Below are positions 47,940 to 59,772 of a stretch of DNA of 64,000 bases, one piece after another. Origin of the DNA: Arion vulgaris (lineage: Eukaryota; Mollusca; Gastropoda; Stylommatophora; Arionidae). Each line of letters starts with the position of its first letter. Within the stretch, counting starts at the first letter, position 1. The notes below the pieces were generated by a model. It was not told the origin of the DNA. It did not search any database and saw only the letters and a program-made list of their open reading frames with translations. The DNA lies in assembly GCA_020796225.1 (NCBI GenBank), contig CM036759.1:21091813-21155812 (forward strand), in the 5' to 3' direction. Made by a program: the position numbers and the translations under genes.

Positions 47940-48412
47940 TTTATGCTCAAATAAGATTGTATGTGATCAAAGTTAGTTGAGTATATTTCTTCATCTCTCA
48001 GATCATGATCAAATAAGATTGTATGTGATCAAAGTTAGTTGAGTATATTTCTTCATCTCTCAGATCATGATCAAATAAGATTGTATGTGATCAAGGTTAG
48101 TTGAGTATAATTCTTCTCTCAGATCATGATCAATTAAGATTGTATGTGATCAAAGTTAGTTGAGTATATTTCTTCATCTCTCAGATCATGATCAAATAAG
48201 ATTGTATGTGATCAAAGTTAGTTGAGTATATTTCTTCATCTCTCAGATCATGATCAAATAAGATTGTATGTGATCAAGGTTTGTTGAGTATAATTCTTCT
48301 CTCAGATCATGATCAAATAAGATTGTATGTGATCAAAGTTAGTTGAGTATATTTCTTCTTCTCTCAGATCATGATCAAATAAGATTGTATGTGTTCAAGG
48401 TTAGATGAGTAA
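47940..48412. repeat. Minisatellite, 62-bp unit, about 7-8 copies
   Basis: GATCATGATCAAATAAGATT then GTATGTGATCAAAGTTAGTT; starts at 48001 and 48063. Shorter (58-bp) variants recur at regular intervals, suggesting a higher-order repeat of three units. Confidence 0.95.
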
Positions 48413-48416
48413 ATAG

Positions 48417-48636
48417 TACCACTACAACCTATAAAGCATGCCGTAAGAGGCGACTGATGTAGGACCTAGGGAAGATACCCTAGTAATTAAAAAGCATCGC
48501 AGAAATCAGATGTGCTGGCCCCCTTATAGGCGGAAAAACTTTCACAACGTACACTCACTCTTAGACTCAGATCACATACAAATCACACAAAGTGGTTAAC
48601 AAGTGGTCGATATGGAGCGATCGAAGAAGAAGAAGT
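48417..48636 (+). mobile_element. SINE-B copy abutting the 62-bp array
   Basis: TACCACTACAACCTATAAAG, AGATCACATACAAATCACAC, TATGGAGCGATCGAAGAAG and a (GAA)n tail. The head is lost at the array boundary. Confidence 0.83.
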
Positions 48637-48761
48637 TATAAAACTGTTCCTACCATTCTCTTCTTCTATCTACTCTCCAATAAATTAAACTGACCGGAAT
48701 GTAAATACAGCAGACTTTGAGTTCAATACTAGTAGGGTCGTCTACTGATTACAGTTTGAGC

Positions 48762-48915
48762 CAGTGCCGGCTCGTCATTTAGGGCCAGTGGGGTCGAGCC
48801 CCACCAAAAATGCGTGACATGTATAAATTAAAACATAACCTAACCAAATACCATGATTTTTCACCCCAAAAATATGTCTGGCCCCACCAACAAAACTTAG
48901 CACCAGCCGCCACTG
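48762..48915. mobile_element. hAT-like MITE copy 2, 154 bp, perfect 8-bp TSD
   Basis: Inverted relative to 21559-21724. Starts CAGTGCCGGCTCGTCATTT and ends CAGCCGCCACTG. GTTTGAGC is duplicated exactly at 48754-48761 and 48916-48923. Confidence 0.93.
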
Positions 48916-48923
48916 GTTTGAGC

Positions 48924-49426
48924 ATCGTTGTTGAAACTTAAGAAAGCGAAATCTGAAATGAGTTAGCAAAGAAGTGAAAATAAAAGTAGATGAAGTCGTT
49001 GAACGCCATCAGCGTATCGGGAACATCGACAGCATTCATGGCGCACTCACCGGAAGTGAAAGCGAGACCTTGGCTGTAAGGGCGACCATTCCGCTAGCGC
49101 ATTAATATACATAGTGCGCATACAAAGTGATAAGCTAATGAAATGGCTTCCAGACATGGTGATGAGATGAAGATAGGATCAACAGAAATCTGAATTGTTC
49201 CATGTGATACTCAGTGCTTATGTTTCATGACTCTACAGACACAACAACTGCATACATGACATCATCATCACCCCAGTCTATAATTCCCACTTCGGTGGGT
49301 TATGATACTATAAAATATTTGGTGGTTTATGAAGTGGGAAATGAAACATGAGAAAACCATACTAGAGAGATAAGTTGAGAACAAGAGGAAGATAGTGTTT
49401 TCAATGTGAGGTGGTTTTGCAGACGA
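48924..49426. other. Unique intron sequence
   Basis: No recognised features. A GT donor-like site on minus near 49048 was examined and gives no Meis-like peptide. Confidence 0.35.
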
Positions 49427-49663
49427 ATAATTGACTTCGTTGCACCGGGTTTTACCTCATACGGCTCGGTCCCTCTCCGCAGAAATGGCAAAGCGACCTA
49501 CCGAGAGTATTGCAGACAGCGCGAACTCCGTAGTTCGGGCAACAATTCTAGATATCTCCAGAAAAAAATGCACTCGTGATCAGAACGACGAGGTAAAGAT
49601 TCGAACCCACGACCATCGACTCGCAAGGCAAGGACTTAACTAACTAGGCCACAGAGACTCTCT
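49427..49663 (-). mobile_element. SINE-C copy, full length
   Basis: Minus head GTGGCCTAGTTAGTTAAGTC, B box CGTGGGTTCGAATCTTTACC, body to AACGAAGTCAATTATTCG. Confidence 0.88.
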
Positions 49664-49699
49664 ATATAAATTCAATAAGAAACAACATCGAATAGATTT

Positions 49700-49870
49700 A
49701 TCTTTCTTCTTTTTCCACTCATTCTTCTCTTATTAATATAGGAGCAGTCAGGACGCCTAATGAGGCATCTGTAACTGATTTTTGCGTGAAGACTAGCTTT
49801 TCTTATCATCAGTCTTCCTCGCCAGTCAGTCGAGCCTTACTTCCGACTTCTGAGCTATGGTAAAGTGGGT
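49700..49870 (-). mobile_element. Repeat-G copy
   Basis: TTCTTCTTTTTCC tail (minus), AGGAGCAGTCAGGACGCCTA, TGATTTTTGCGTGAAGACTA, TCCGACTTCTGAG. Confidence 0.7.
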
Positions 49871-50029
49871 AAAATGCAGTTTGTAAGAGTGTACACCTAG
49901 TAAAGGGATATACAGATTTCTGGGGGTTCGTAACAGACAACTATTGATAAACATGTTATATTTTTGTGATTGAAAAACCATTTATCTAATATACTCTGAA
50001 ATGACATTTATATGATTTGATGACCATCT

Positions 50030-50187
50030 GCTTCTTCTTGAGTTCTTCCGCTGTGAATTAAGGAGTAGTCAGGGTACCTGGTATGGCGTTTCTGACTGAT
50101 TTTTGCGTAACGGCATGCTTTTCTTACAGTGTCCCCCGCCATACAATCATGCCTTCTCCGATTACAGAGGTAGACCATCTGCTACTT
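50030..50187 (-). mobile_element. Repeat-G copy
   Basis: CTTCTTCTTGAGTTCTTCCG, AGTAGTCAGGGTACCTGGTA, TGTCCCCCGCCATACAATCA. Confidence 0.75.
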
Positions 50188-50217
50188 TTGATCTTTCGGT
50201 ATATCTAATGCTAAATA

Positions 50218-50250
50218 CAACAGCCGACGCGGCACCTGATGATTGTGATG
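50218..50250 (+). mobile_element. LINE 3' terminus relic
   Basis: CAGCCGACGCGGCACCTGAT then GATTGTGATGA matches the end of the LINE at 24939-25293 (SRHGT, stop, TGAT tail). Confidence 0.4.
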
Positions 50251-50284
50251 AACGTGTTGTCTTGTGTGTGTTCTTGTGATAGAC

Positions 50285-50445
50285 GGTTTATGTGTGTTAG
50301 TGAGTGAGAGTTTGTGGGTGACTGTGAGCAAGGGTTTTTTGTGTGTTTATGAGCGAGGGCTTACGGGTGTTTGTAAGTGAAGATTTATGGGTTGCTGTGA
50401 GCGAGGGTTTATGGGTGCTTGTGAGACAAGGTTTATGAAAGATTA
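50285..50445. repeat. Imperfect GT-rich tandem repeat, about 24-30-bp unit
   Basis: Variants of GTGAGCGAGGGTTTATGGGT. Confidence 0.75.
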
Positions 50446-51349
50446 CTCTTGGGTGCTCGTTGTGCAATAATATTTCTAGACGATACATGCGTTCAAGTGG
50501 TTGAACATAGCTGTGCGCAAAACTAACATGAGAATTACAAAAATAAATTGCACAAAAATAATGGCATTACAGAAACACAACGCAAAACTTCACCAAAGAT
50601 GAAAAGAAGAACCGTTCCTATGAGGAAAGCATTGGGTGTGGGAAAACTAGAAGATCTAGCGAAGAGGCGAAGGAAATGATATTGTCAATCTAATCCCATA
50701 ATGCATGGCTGAGTCAATGGGCCGATTCTGGCGGCCAAATTGCGTCGGTGCCGTTCGTCTATCGATCTGACTTCTAGAATACGACTCCCACACGGGGGGT
50801 GCGGTATTGGGCTACAAAGTTGAGCCAAAATAAAATCCTTTTCAAGATTATTATGACAAAAAATATAAAAACGTACGTTTCTGTTTGTTCAGTCATACAG
50901 ATTTGAGGAGCAACCAAAATAGATATTTAAAAAAAAATAGTCTGAATAAAGTGTTGATTTTTAAGAATGTTAATAGAAGACAGGTACAAAAATCAGCGTT
51001 ATCATTGTGTGCTCTCTCATTTGGCTTCAAGGGGCCAAACTGGCACTTTGTGTCTGCATAATACTACTTTCCGTCCCTATTTCCCCCCTAACTCCTTCTT
51101 GTTCTGATAGTTCTTGAGGGTGATTAATTATTTCCACACACAGAACATGCGAGAGGAGAGTATTAAACAAACACGCGGAGTCTGGTAGAAGATTATTTGC
51201 AGTGAGATATCCACACGGGTCCAATGTTTACACATGGTATTTGTGTGTTTGCTGGTAAGTTTGGGCTCTAGGGGAAACAAGTCAGTGAGACAGTCAAGCT
51301 GATAAGTTCCCTTTCTTTGAGCGGTATGCAACAACGATGAGCCGATAAA
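50446..51349. other. Unique intron sequence
   Basis: No recognised features. Confidence 0.35.
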
Positions 51350-51860
51350 TTACAGCGTTGAGTGAGCGAGGGAGTGTGAGTGAGTGAGTGAGTGGGGTAG
51401 TGGGCTGATAATGTGCATTTCTTTGAGCTCGATGGGGCAACAACGTTGATCTGAACAACCATAAATTGCTGCGGTGATTGAGTGTGTGGGGAAGAGAGAG
51501 AAGGACGGTTAGTGTGTGTTTAGGTGTGGACGAGATAGTGCACATGTGAGTGAGAGAGGGAAGAACTGTTGGTGTGTGTGTGTATGTGTGGACGAGATAG
51601 TAAGCATGTGTCTGATAGAGAAAGGACGGTTAGTGTGTATGTGTGTGTGATAGAGAGGGGGACGGTTAGTGTATGTGTGGAATAGATAGTGAGCATGTGT
51701 GCGATAGAGAGTGAAGAACGGTTAGTATATGTGTATCTGTGTGAATCAGTGTGGTCGAGATAGTGAGCATGTCTGTGATAGAGAGTGAAGAACGGTTTGT
51801 GTGTGTATTACGTTGTGTGTGTCTATAGGTGTGGATAAGTTCGTGATCATGTGTGCACAC
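51350..51860. repeat. GT/GA-rich imperfect minisatellite
   Basis: Recurring GATAGTGAGCATGTGTGTGA and AGAGAGTGAAGAACGGTTAG with variable GTGTGT runs. Confidence 0.8.
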
Positions 51861-51889
51861 TCATAACCTACACGTCAGCCAACACCTTC

Positions 51890-52075
51890 TGTCACGTCAA
51901 TGTTAACCTCCTTCACGTAAATGTTAACCTCCAACACGTAAATGTTAACCTCCAAAACGTAAATGTTAACCTCCATCCCGTACATGTAAACCTCTATGAC
52001 GTAAATGTTAACCATTGTCACGTGTGTGTTAACCACATTCACGTAGGCGTTAACTTTCTTCATCTATACGTCATC
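51890..52075. repeat. Minisatellite, about 21-bp unit, about 8 copies
   Basis: CACGTAAATGTTAACCTCCA with drift to the right; reads as a VNVNLQH-type heptad in one frame. Confidence 0.9.
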
Positions 52076-52147
52076 CATCGTTAGCTAATAACTAGTTCCC
52101 TTCAACACCTCTATTCTAGGCCACATTATCTGACAAGGTAATTCCGC

Positions 52148-52447
52148 CATACAATGATAGTACAGCAACATGACACGTTCCGACGTATGTATAACAACAT
52201 ACAATGATAGTACAGCAACATGACACGTTCCGACGTATGTATAACAACATACAATGATAGTCCGGTAACATGACAAGTTCCGACGTATGTATAACAACAT
52301 ACAATGATAGTACAGCAACATGACACGTTCCGACGTATGTATAACAACATACAATGATAGTCCAGTAACATGACCTGTTCCGACGTATGTATAACAACAT
52401 ACAATGATAGTCCGGTAACATGACAAGTTCCGACGTATGTATAACAA
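52148..52447. repeat. Minisatellite, 50-bp unit, 6 copies
   Basis: ACAATGATAGTACAGCAACA then TGACACGTTCCGACGTATGT; starts at 52151, 52201, 52251. All three minus frames are open because the 50-bp unit cycles through them. Confidence 0.96.
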
Positions 52448-52512
52448 CCATCTTTACTTTACATATATCAATCACTGTCCTCCACATATCAGTCACTAAC
52501 ATCTATATGACA

Positions 52513-53187
52513 ATCTCCAGTCACTTACAGATTAATCATTATCCTATGTGATAATCTCCAGTCACTTACAGATTAATCATTATCCTATGTGATAATCTCC
52601 AGTCACTTACAGATTAATCATTATCCTATGTGATAATCTCCAGTCACTTACAGATTAATCATTATCCTATGTGATAATCTCCAGTCACTTACAGATTAAT
52701 CATTATCCTATGTGATAATCTCCAGTCACTTCCAGATTAATCATTATCCTATGTGATAATCTCCAGTCACTTACAGATTAATCATTATCCTATGTGATAA
52801 TCTCCAGTCACTTACAGATTAATCATTATCCTATTTGATAATCTCCAGTCACTTACAGATTAATCATTATCCTATGTGATAATCTCCAGTCACTTACAGA
52901 TTAATCATTATCCTATTTGATAATCTCCAGTCACTTACAGATTAATCATTATCCTATGTGATAATCTCCAGTCGCTTACAGATTAATCATTATCCTATTT
53001 GATAATCTCCAGTCACTTACAGATTAATCATTATCCTATGTGATAATCTCCAGTCGCTTACAGATTAATCATTATCCTATTTGATAATCTCCAGTCACTT
53101 ACAGATTAATCATTATCCTATGTGATAATCTCCAGTCACTTACAGATTAATCATTATCCTATGTGATAATCTCCAGTCACTTACAGA
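52513..53187. repeat. Minisatellite, 41-bp unit, about 16 copies
   Basis: CAGTCACTTACAGATTAATC then ATTATCCTATGTGATAATCTC; starts at 52518 and 52559. T/G and A/G variants alternate regularly in the right half (higher-order dimer). SINE-B abuts. Confidence 0.97.
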
Positions 53188-53188
53188 T

Positions 53189-53467
53189 TCTTCTTCTTCG
53201 TCTTTTCTTCTTCGAGTACTCCATACCGACCACATGTTAATCACTCTGTGTGATTTGTATGTCATCTGTGCATAAGAGCAATTGTACGTTGTGCCAGGTA
53301 TGCGCCTACAAGTAGGCCAGGCCTGCACATTCGATTTCTGCGACGTTTTTTATTTACTAGGGTAGCTTCCCTAGACCCCTACGTCAGTCGGCTCTAACGA
53401 CATGCCCTGTAGGTCGCAGTGGTACTTTTCTTTGTTTCCCTTGTGGGACCAGGCACCAAACGGGCGC
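53189..53467 (-). mobile_element. SINE-B copy, full length, abutting the 41-bp array
   Basis: Minus copy: (GAA)n tail at 53189-53210 joined directly to ACTTACAGAT of the array, core TAAGAGCAATTGTACGTTGT, head CGCCCGTTTGGTGCCTGG at the right. Short similarity CACTTA on both sides is too weak to call a TSD. Confidence 0.87.
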
Positions 53468-53654
53468 ACTTAAGATATCACTATCCTATATAGCGATGAC
53501 CATTGGATAAATATAGATGAGTCACATAACATTCTACATGACGACAATCAACATCCCCTACACATTAAACATTGTCATCATCAATTTAATCATCGGAAGT
53601 CTACACAATCATCCTCACCTTCTTAGTAACCACTAGCATTGTACACAAATAGTC

Positions 53655-53990
53655 ATCATTTATACATTAATCATCGTCACCTCCACATTAATAATCGTCA
53701 CCTTCACATCAATAATCGTCACCTTCACATTAATAGTCGGCACCTCCAATTCATAGTCGTAGCCTTCACATCAATAATCGTCACCTCTACATCAATAATC
53801 GTCACCTTCACATTAATAGTCGGCACCTCCACATTAATAGTCGGCACCTCCACATCAATAATCGTCACCTCCACATTCAATAATCGTTACCTCTACATCA
53901 ATAATCGCCACCTCCACATCAATAATCGTCACCTCCACATCAATAATCGTCACCTCCACATCAATAATCGTCACCTCTATACGTTAATCA
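53655..53990. repeat. Minisatellite, 21-bp unit, about 15 copies
   Basis: AATAATCGTCACCTCCACAT plus C, with AATAGTCGGCACCTCC variants; one frame open as HLHINNR. Confidence 0.95.
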
Positions 53991-53994
53991 TCGT

Positions 53995-55019
53995 CCCAAA
54001 GTGATTAGTGTTGGTAATTCCACATAACAATAAGCAACACCTACTTCGCAATCTATATTATTAAACAGTGTTCGCAATCTATATTATTAATTATCATCAC
54101 CTAGATATCGACCATAATAACCTACAGAATAATGGTCACCCAAAGAGCAATAGACGTCGCTTACATAAGTCGCGTTGGCCTACATGCCAACTTACTGAAC
54201 AATGACAGAATATATAATTGTCTATGATATACTGCTTCTCTTTATAACAAAATAATTAACATGGATCCGAAATGCCAGTCGCTGCTCCCAGACGGCCAGA
54301 CTGACGCCTTCAAATCTAACACCTCTGACCACAGCCGCATAATAATACACCATGTCTCCGCCAGCGACAGGCAGAGAGACACAGAACCTACCTAACATTC
54401 ATTCACTCCCGTTTCCTCCCATTCAATTTTTCAATCGCCACATCGATCTCTTTATCCACTTGCTCACTTACCCGCACAAAAACAACAAGAATGACAAAAA
54501 ATCTCGTGAATTCCCCAGAAACTATCCGAAAGGAAGACGAGGGTGTGGACTCTTACGAGTTCTAATAGTGTGATAGGAGCCGGTTTTTTTGTGGAGCAAA
54601 TATAATTGGAGTCGGTTCCTAGCTTCAATCTAATTAAACTGGTCAGAGCCCGTCTATTGATTCCACGGCGGTGCCTCAATCAGGCGAACACATTATCAAT
54701 AAAGGTCCCAAATCGACAGTCACCCAGAGGTTTCTAAGGAAGGCACCAAGTCCCGACTCTATTCGCCAATATACATCTTTCTTTCATTTACCGAATAGAA
54801 AAGGGGTGAGACACAGAATTTCTGGCGCCATCACGACTAATATTTTTTTCAAGTTCGGAGCGAGGGAAGGAGGGGGAAGCCATGAGGTGTCTGGAATGTG
54901 GAGTGGGATATTATATTTTCTCCATGCAAAATTACTTCAGAGTATGAACCAGTCCCGCCGGCTCTTGACTGTTTGAACAAAGCGGCACATCACGTTAGCA
55001 ACCGGTGGTCATTATCTAT
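53995..55019. other. Unique block, GC-richer at 54240-54980
   Basis: Complex repeat-free sequence with several short open frames on both strands. No domain recognised. It could include regulatory sequence or an exon I cannot identify. Confidence 0.35.
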
Positions 55020-55500
55020 TCCTATATCATCTTATATTTTCTATCTGATCTTATCTACTTTTATCTTATCTTATCTATTCCATCTTATCTGATCTATTTT
55101 ACGTTATCGAATCTATTCTTTCTTATCTGATCTATTTTACATTATCGAATCTAGTCTTATCTTATATACTTTATATTATTTTATCTATTATATCTTATCT
55201 TATATATTTTATATTATTTTATCTATTCTATCTTATTTTATCCATTCTTTATTATCAATTCTATCTTAACTTATATATTCTATGTTAGCTACTCTATACT
55301 ATCTGTTCTATCTATTTATCTTTTCTATTCTATTTTATCTATTCTATCTTAACTTAAATATTTTATTTTAGATAATCTATATATCTTATCTATTCTATCT
55401 TACATAATCTATCTTTTCTTATCTAATCTATATTCGCTATTATATCCACTCTATCTTATTTTATTTGATCTATCTTATCTATGCTCTCTTTTTATAGTAT
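55020..55500. repeat. (TCTAT/TCTTA)n cryptic simple sequence
   Basis: Long stretch of TTATCTATTCTATCTTATCT variants. Confidence 0.9.
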
Positions 55501-55779
55501 GTGTTTTGCCATACAGCTCTGTTGTTGGCAACTTATTCAATCTCTTATACCGAATTGTCTGCGATATTTCTTTGTCTCTCTTAGGAAAGCTTTTTTCAAT
55601 GTTTCTGTAGTTAATCTTTTCTCTCTTGAAACATTTGTCTCTTACTTCAATGCCTGTTTTTTGATTTTCTGAACATTTCTTTTCAGGTATACCTAACATA
55701 TCTCCATCTTCTCTTTTTTATAATAGTTATTACTAGCTGTTGACCAGACATTTCTTTGATTTCTGGAGATTTTTGTCTC

Positions 55780-55915
55780 ATTCGCCCACTATGAATTCAA
55801 ACGTAGCCTGGGCGTCTGATATGGTACATCTGACCGATTTAGAATAAAGGATAACTTTTCTTATACTTACTGTCGCTAGTATTCAGGCAAGACTGACTCT
55901 AGCCTCTGAGGTAAT
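55780..55915 (-). mobile_element. Repeat-G fragment
   Basis: CGCCCACTATGAATTCAAAC, GTAGCCTGGGCGTCTGATAT, CTCTAGCCTCTGAGG. Confidence 0.6.
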
Positions 55916-56032
55916 TGTAATTTAGATCTATAAGTAAAGGTTCAGGAAACATGTAGTTCAACTGCCTACCGTTTGTACAACGAAACTTTTTTGGACCCAA
56001 GCTGGTCTCGAACTACGAAATTAGTACGGCAT

Positions 56033-56282
56033 CGCCCGAGTGGTTACCGGGGCCCAAATTTAGGGTGTAAAGAATAGAACCACTGTTACCTTCCCCGCAT
56101 GTCGTAAGAGGCGACTAAGGAGGTTTGGATAAAATCGGATGCACATGTCCTAAACTTGTAGAAGTCTATGCATTTAGGGGATTACAATGTGCAACGTATA
56201 CACGTTCTTAGCAAAGATCAAACATATCACAAAGGGTGATTAAAATTAGTGGTAAAGAACGAACGCAAAGAAGAAGAAGAAG
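56033..56282 (+). mobile_element. SINE-A copy, full length
   Basis: CGCCCGAGTGGTTACCGGGG to (GAA)n. GTACGGCAT before and GTACAGCAT after the tail may be a 9-bp TSD with one mismatch. Confidence 0.9.
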
Positions 56283-56375
56283 TAGAGTACAGCATGTTGC
56301 TACTAGCGCAACGCTTTTATTGACTTCGATATCGGCTCCCAATTACCAGATATAATTTTGTACTTGCTTGATGGC

Positions 56376-56604
56376 TTGCCCATGTGTTGCTGGGACTCCT
56401 AAGGGGAACAAAGAATAGTAACACTGCCACCTACTAGGCATGTCGCAAGAGGCGACTGAGGTAAGAACCTAGGTAAGATATACTAGTAAATAGAAAGTGT
56501 CGCATAAATCGTACTTGCAATCTCTCTTAGGCTCAGATCACATACAAATCACAAAGAGTGGTTAACAAGTGGTCGATATAGGGAAAGTTCGAACAGGAAC
56601 AAGA
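56376..56604 (+). mobile_element. SINE-B copy
   Basis: GCCCATGTGTTGCTGGGACT, GGAACAAAGAATAGTAACAC, GCTCAGATCACATACAAATC, tail degraded. Confidence 0.83.
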
Positions 56605-56690
56605 AAGTTAATGTCCTAGCTGTTTTGTTCAATGTGCACTTCTGACTGACTGACCAATAGTTTCATACTCTCACCAGATAACGTATTTTT

Positions 56691-56943
56691 ATGAAAATGA
56701 AAATCGTGCTATATCCTAAAGGACGTAGTCATTAACCACAGTAAACTAGTCGTTGATTTTCTAGGCACCACTTATACGTTCAGTAGTTTTCATTGCTTTC
56801 TGAGCGGTGAGGTCTATTTTTACATTTTTTTTGTAAAAATCCCACGGAAACTAATTTGCTTCCAAACTTGCCCACCGTGGGGTTTGAACCAGGTAAGTTT
56901 GGGTTCGTGATCAAGCTCACTACTGCTTGAGCTACAGACGCTC
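56691..56943 (-). mobile_element. SINE-D copy, full length, 8-bp TSD
   Basis: Minus head GAGCGTCTGTAGCTCAAGCA and B box CTGGTTCAAACCCCACG. ACGTATTT at 56681-56688 and 56944-56951 flank it. Confidence 0.87.
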
Positions 56944-56951
56944 ACGTATTT

Positions 56952-57552
56952 GTTATGCATATTGTAATTAGACGATGCAGTTATTGATAGGGAAATTAGA
57001 CGATATAGTTTATTTTCAACTTTAGAATGTCTATAACAATATAAAATAGACAACAGTAAATTAAAATAGAAATCACTAGCAATTGTTTTTAAATAAAGTA
57101 TCACATACAATTTCATAATGTATAGTTATCGCTTAACGATATCTTTATAATGCAAAAATGTTGTTTACTGCGACATGCATGTGGCATGGACAAGAGGCAA
57201 AGAATAAAACAAGACCACCAGGAAGAACCAACTGAAAGGATAACATATAATAGTTTCTACTTGACCGCTGCTTGGACTGGAGCTGTGCCAGACTAAAGAC
57301 AGCTGATAGGATCATGTTTCCTACTAACTGGATGACCTTTGCATCTGAATGTGGTAAAAGAACGACTAGATAAAGTATTATATATTCGTGTCTCTACTAA
57401 ATTCATACAAACATATTTGTATTTGATAATAGAACAGCACGATTATGCAACGAACAATAGAAACTGTCTGTTCAGCAGAAAGCAGTTGATCATTTTTGGG
57501 ATCTGGAAAGTTTAAAGCATTCAGCATTTAAATTATATAACAAAAATTCTTC
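56952..57552. other. Unique intron sequence
   Basis: No recognised features. Confidence 0.35.
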
Positions 57553-58262
57553 TTGTATATATGCACATTTAACAATGTTATGATAGCAACTATAGATGCA
57601 CATTTGGCAATGTTATGATAGCAACTATAGATGTACATTTAGCAATATCATGATAGCAACTATAGATGCACATTTAGCAATATTATGATAGCAACTATAG
57701 ATGCACATTTAGCAATGTTATGATAGCAACTATAGATGTACATTTAGCAATATCATGATAGCAACTATAGATGCACATTTAGCAATATTATGATAGCAAC
57801 TATAGATGCACATTTAGCAATATTATGATAGCAACTATAGATGCACATTTAGCAATATTATGATAGCAACTATAGATGCACATTTAGCAATGTTATAAAA
57901 ACAACTATAGATGCACATTTAGCAATGTTATAAAAACAACTATAGATGCACATTTAGCAATATTATGATAACAACTATAGATGCACATTTAGCAATGTTA
58001 TGATAGCAACTATAGATGTACATTTAGCAATATTATGATAGCAACTATAGATGTACATTTAGCAATATTATGATAACTAACAACTATAGATTCACATTTA
58101 GCAATATTATGATAACAACTATAGATGCACATTTAGCAATATTATGATAACAACTATAGATGCACATTTAGCAATATTATGATAGCAACTATAGATGCAC
58201 ATTTAGCAATATTATGATAACTAACAACTATAGATGCACATTTAGCAATGTTGTGATAGCAA
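57553..58262. repeat. Minisatellite, 35-bp unit, about 20 copies
   Basis: TAGATGCACATTTAGCAATA then TTATGATAGCAACTA; starts at 57663 and 57698. Two copies have an ACTAACA insertion and two read ATAAAAACA, shared in blocks. Confidence 0.97.
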
Positions 58263-58334
58263 CAATCAAACCGTATAACAAATGGCATTAATTTAAAACA
58301 ATCAAAATGTTACCATAAATACTAAAAAAAATAA

Positions 58335-58735
58335 TTGTACAATATGATCTTTGTCCCGATGTTACACTATCGGTGCCAAACCTGGACGCTGGCATGTAAA
58401 GAAAATATCTAGTCACGACAGAGATGAAGTGTCTACACAAAGTGCGGGGAGTATCAATAAGAAACCGGCTTAGACATTAAAACAGTAAAAAAGGTGAGTA
58501 CAACATCAGTAGTGAGCTTCATCAAGATACAACAAATTAAATGGTTTGGCTACATAAACAGACAATGCGCCTCAAAAGACAACACAGTGGATACACGAAA
58601 AAAAAAGTCCTCTACACACAAGTTGGAACAGAGGAATAACATCGGCAAGGAAAGACACCATGTACGAAGCGCAAACAAGATCTCCCCGTTCTATAAATCA
58701 CTTCTGAACCTAAAGCTGTGAGACAAACCACGATT
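58335..58735 (+). mobile_element. LINE 3' region relic
   Basis: Plus readings IFVPMLHYRCQTWTL (compare YGCExWTL) and, after a frameshift, FIKIQQIKWFGYINRQ (compare RLxWFGHIxR). 5' and 3' ends are not seen. Confidence 0.6.
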
Positions 58736-59562
58736 AAAAGATAAGATAAGGACAACTAAAATTGAATATCTGTTACAGAATTATCTAACAAATGATAACT
58801 ACACACAACTTACAATAAAGTCACATATACACTTCCTAGATACGTTCGACAAAGATAAACATTTTTCAGCTGACCACTGCTATCGTTAATTAAAAACAAC
58901 AACAGCATCCTGATGTCTGAAAGAGTAGACAAGAGAGAACAAAAATGAAGACATATTTCAACAGATGGTCTATAAAGAAACTTTCAATTATCCGCAAGGC
59001 CAGGTACCTTACTAGCAGACACAAAGAATTTAATTTCCGTAGAAAAGATGGTTCGACTTAAAAACGTTAATCCAAAATAGAAGAAAACATCTCAACGGCG
59101 CCACCAGAACGCATGTATATTTTTACGTTTCAAGAGATTTGCTTTCAGTAAAAGCTTTTCGTTTCACCCCAGCCATTTTAAAACTGACATCGTTAGAGGT
59201 TGGACGTGTTTTCTTTCTCATTATCAAAACGTGGCTGCCGAGAGATGAATATCAATTGACAGACTTACACATGCAAATAGATGGAGGTGGAGTGAGCAAC
59301 AACATGAAGAGAGAGAGAGAGAGAAAGAGAGAGAGAGCACATTATAAAAAGGATGGTGTGTTATGGTGGACACATAGATAATGTATTGAATGATGAACAG
59401 AGTTTGGAAATGATGAAACTGATATTTAGGTGACAAATCAGAACATATTCTCATGATTACAAAACGAGATAATAATGAATGTAATATGATATCCTAAACA
59501 AGAGATGCACTTTTACGTAAAGAGATGTAATTTTAAAATAAAAATGTAATCTTAGATTAAGA
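58736..59562. other. Unique intron sequence with a (GA)n at 59309-59339
   Basis: Short GAGAGAGA tract; otherwise nothing recognised. Confidence 0.4.
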
Positions 59563-59772
59563 GATTGATTGATAGGACCATCATCATTGCACTTCAGTGA
59601 GTAACCATGTGTGCTGTTCCGATCCCTTTGTTATATAGGAAGATCTCAGCTGCAGTGCACGAACCTCGTAGCACCGGCGAGGGTTTCTGATGTAATTTTG
59701 AAGATGATGCTGAAGATGTTTTTGTGGGAATTTTATTTTTAATCTTTTCTAATGAATTTTGCACGGGCAGAT
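59563..59772 (-). mobile_element. SINE-E copy, head missing
   Basis: GATTGATAGGACCATCATCA, GTGAGTAACCATGTGTGCTG, GTAGCACCGGCGAGGGTTTC, CTAATGAATTTTGCACGGGC, the cleanest body in this window. Confidence 0.85.

Noticed and set aside
49020..49080. Possible upstream Meis exon ending at a GT donor near 49048 (minus)
   Set aside because: The translated frames do not resemble the Ser/Gly-rich linker that should precede GDGLDNS, and no convincing acceptor was found.
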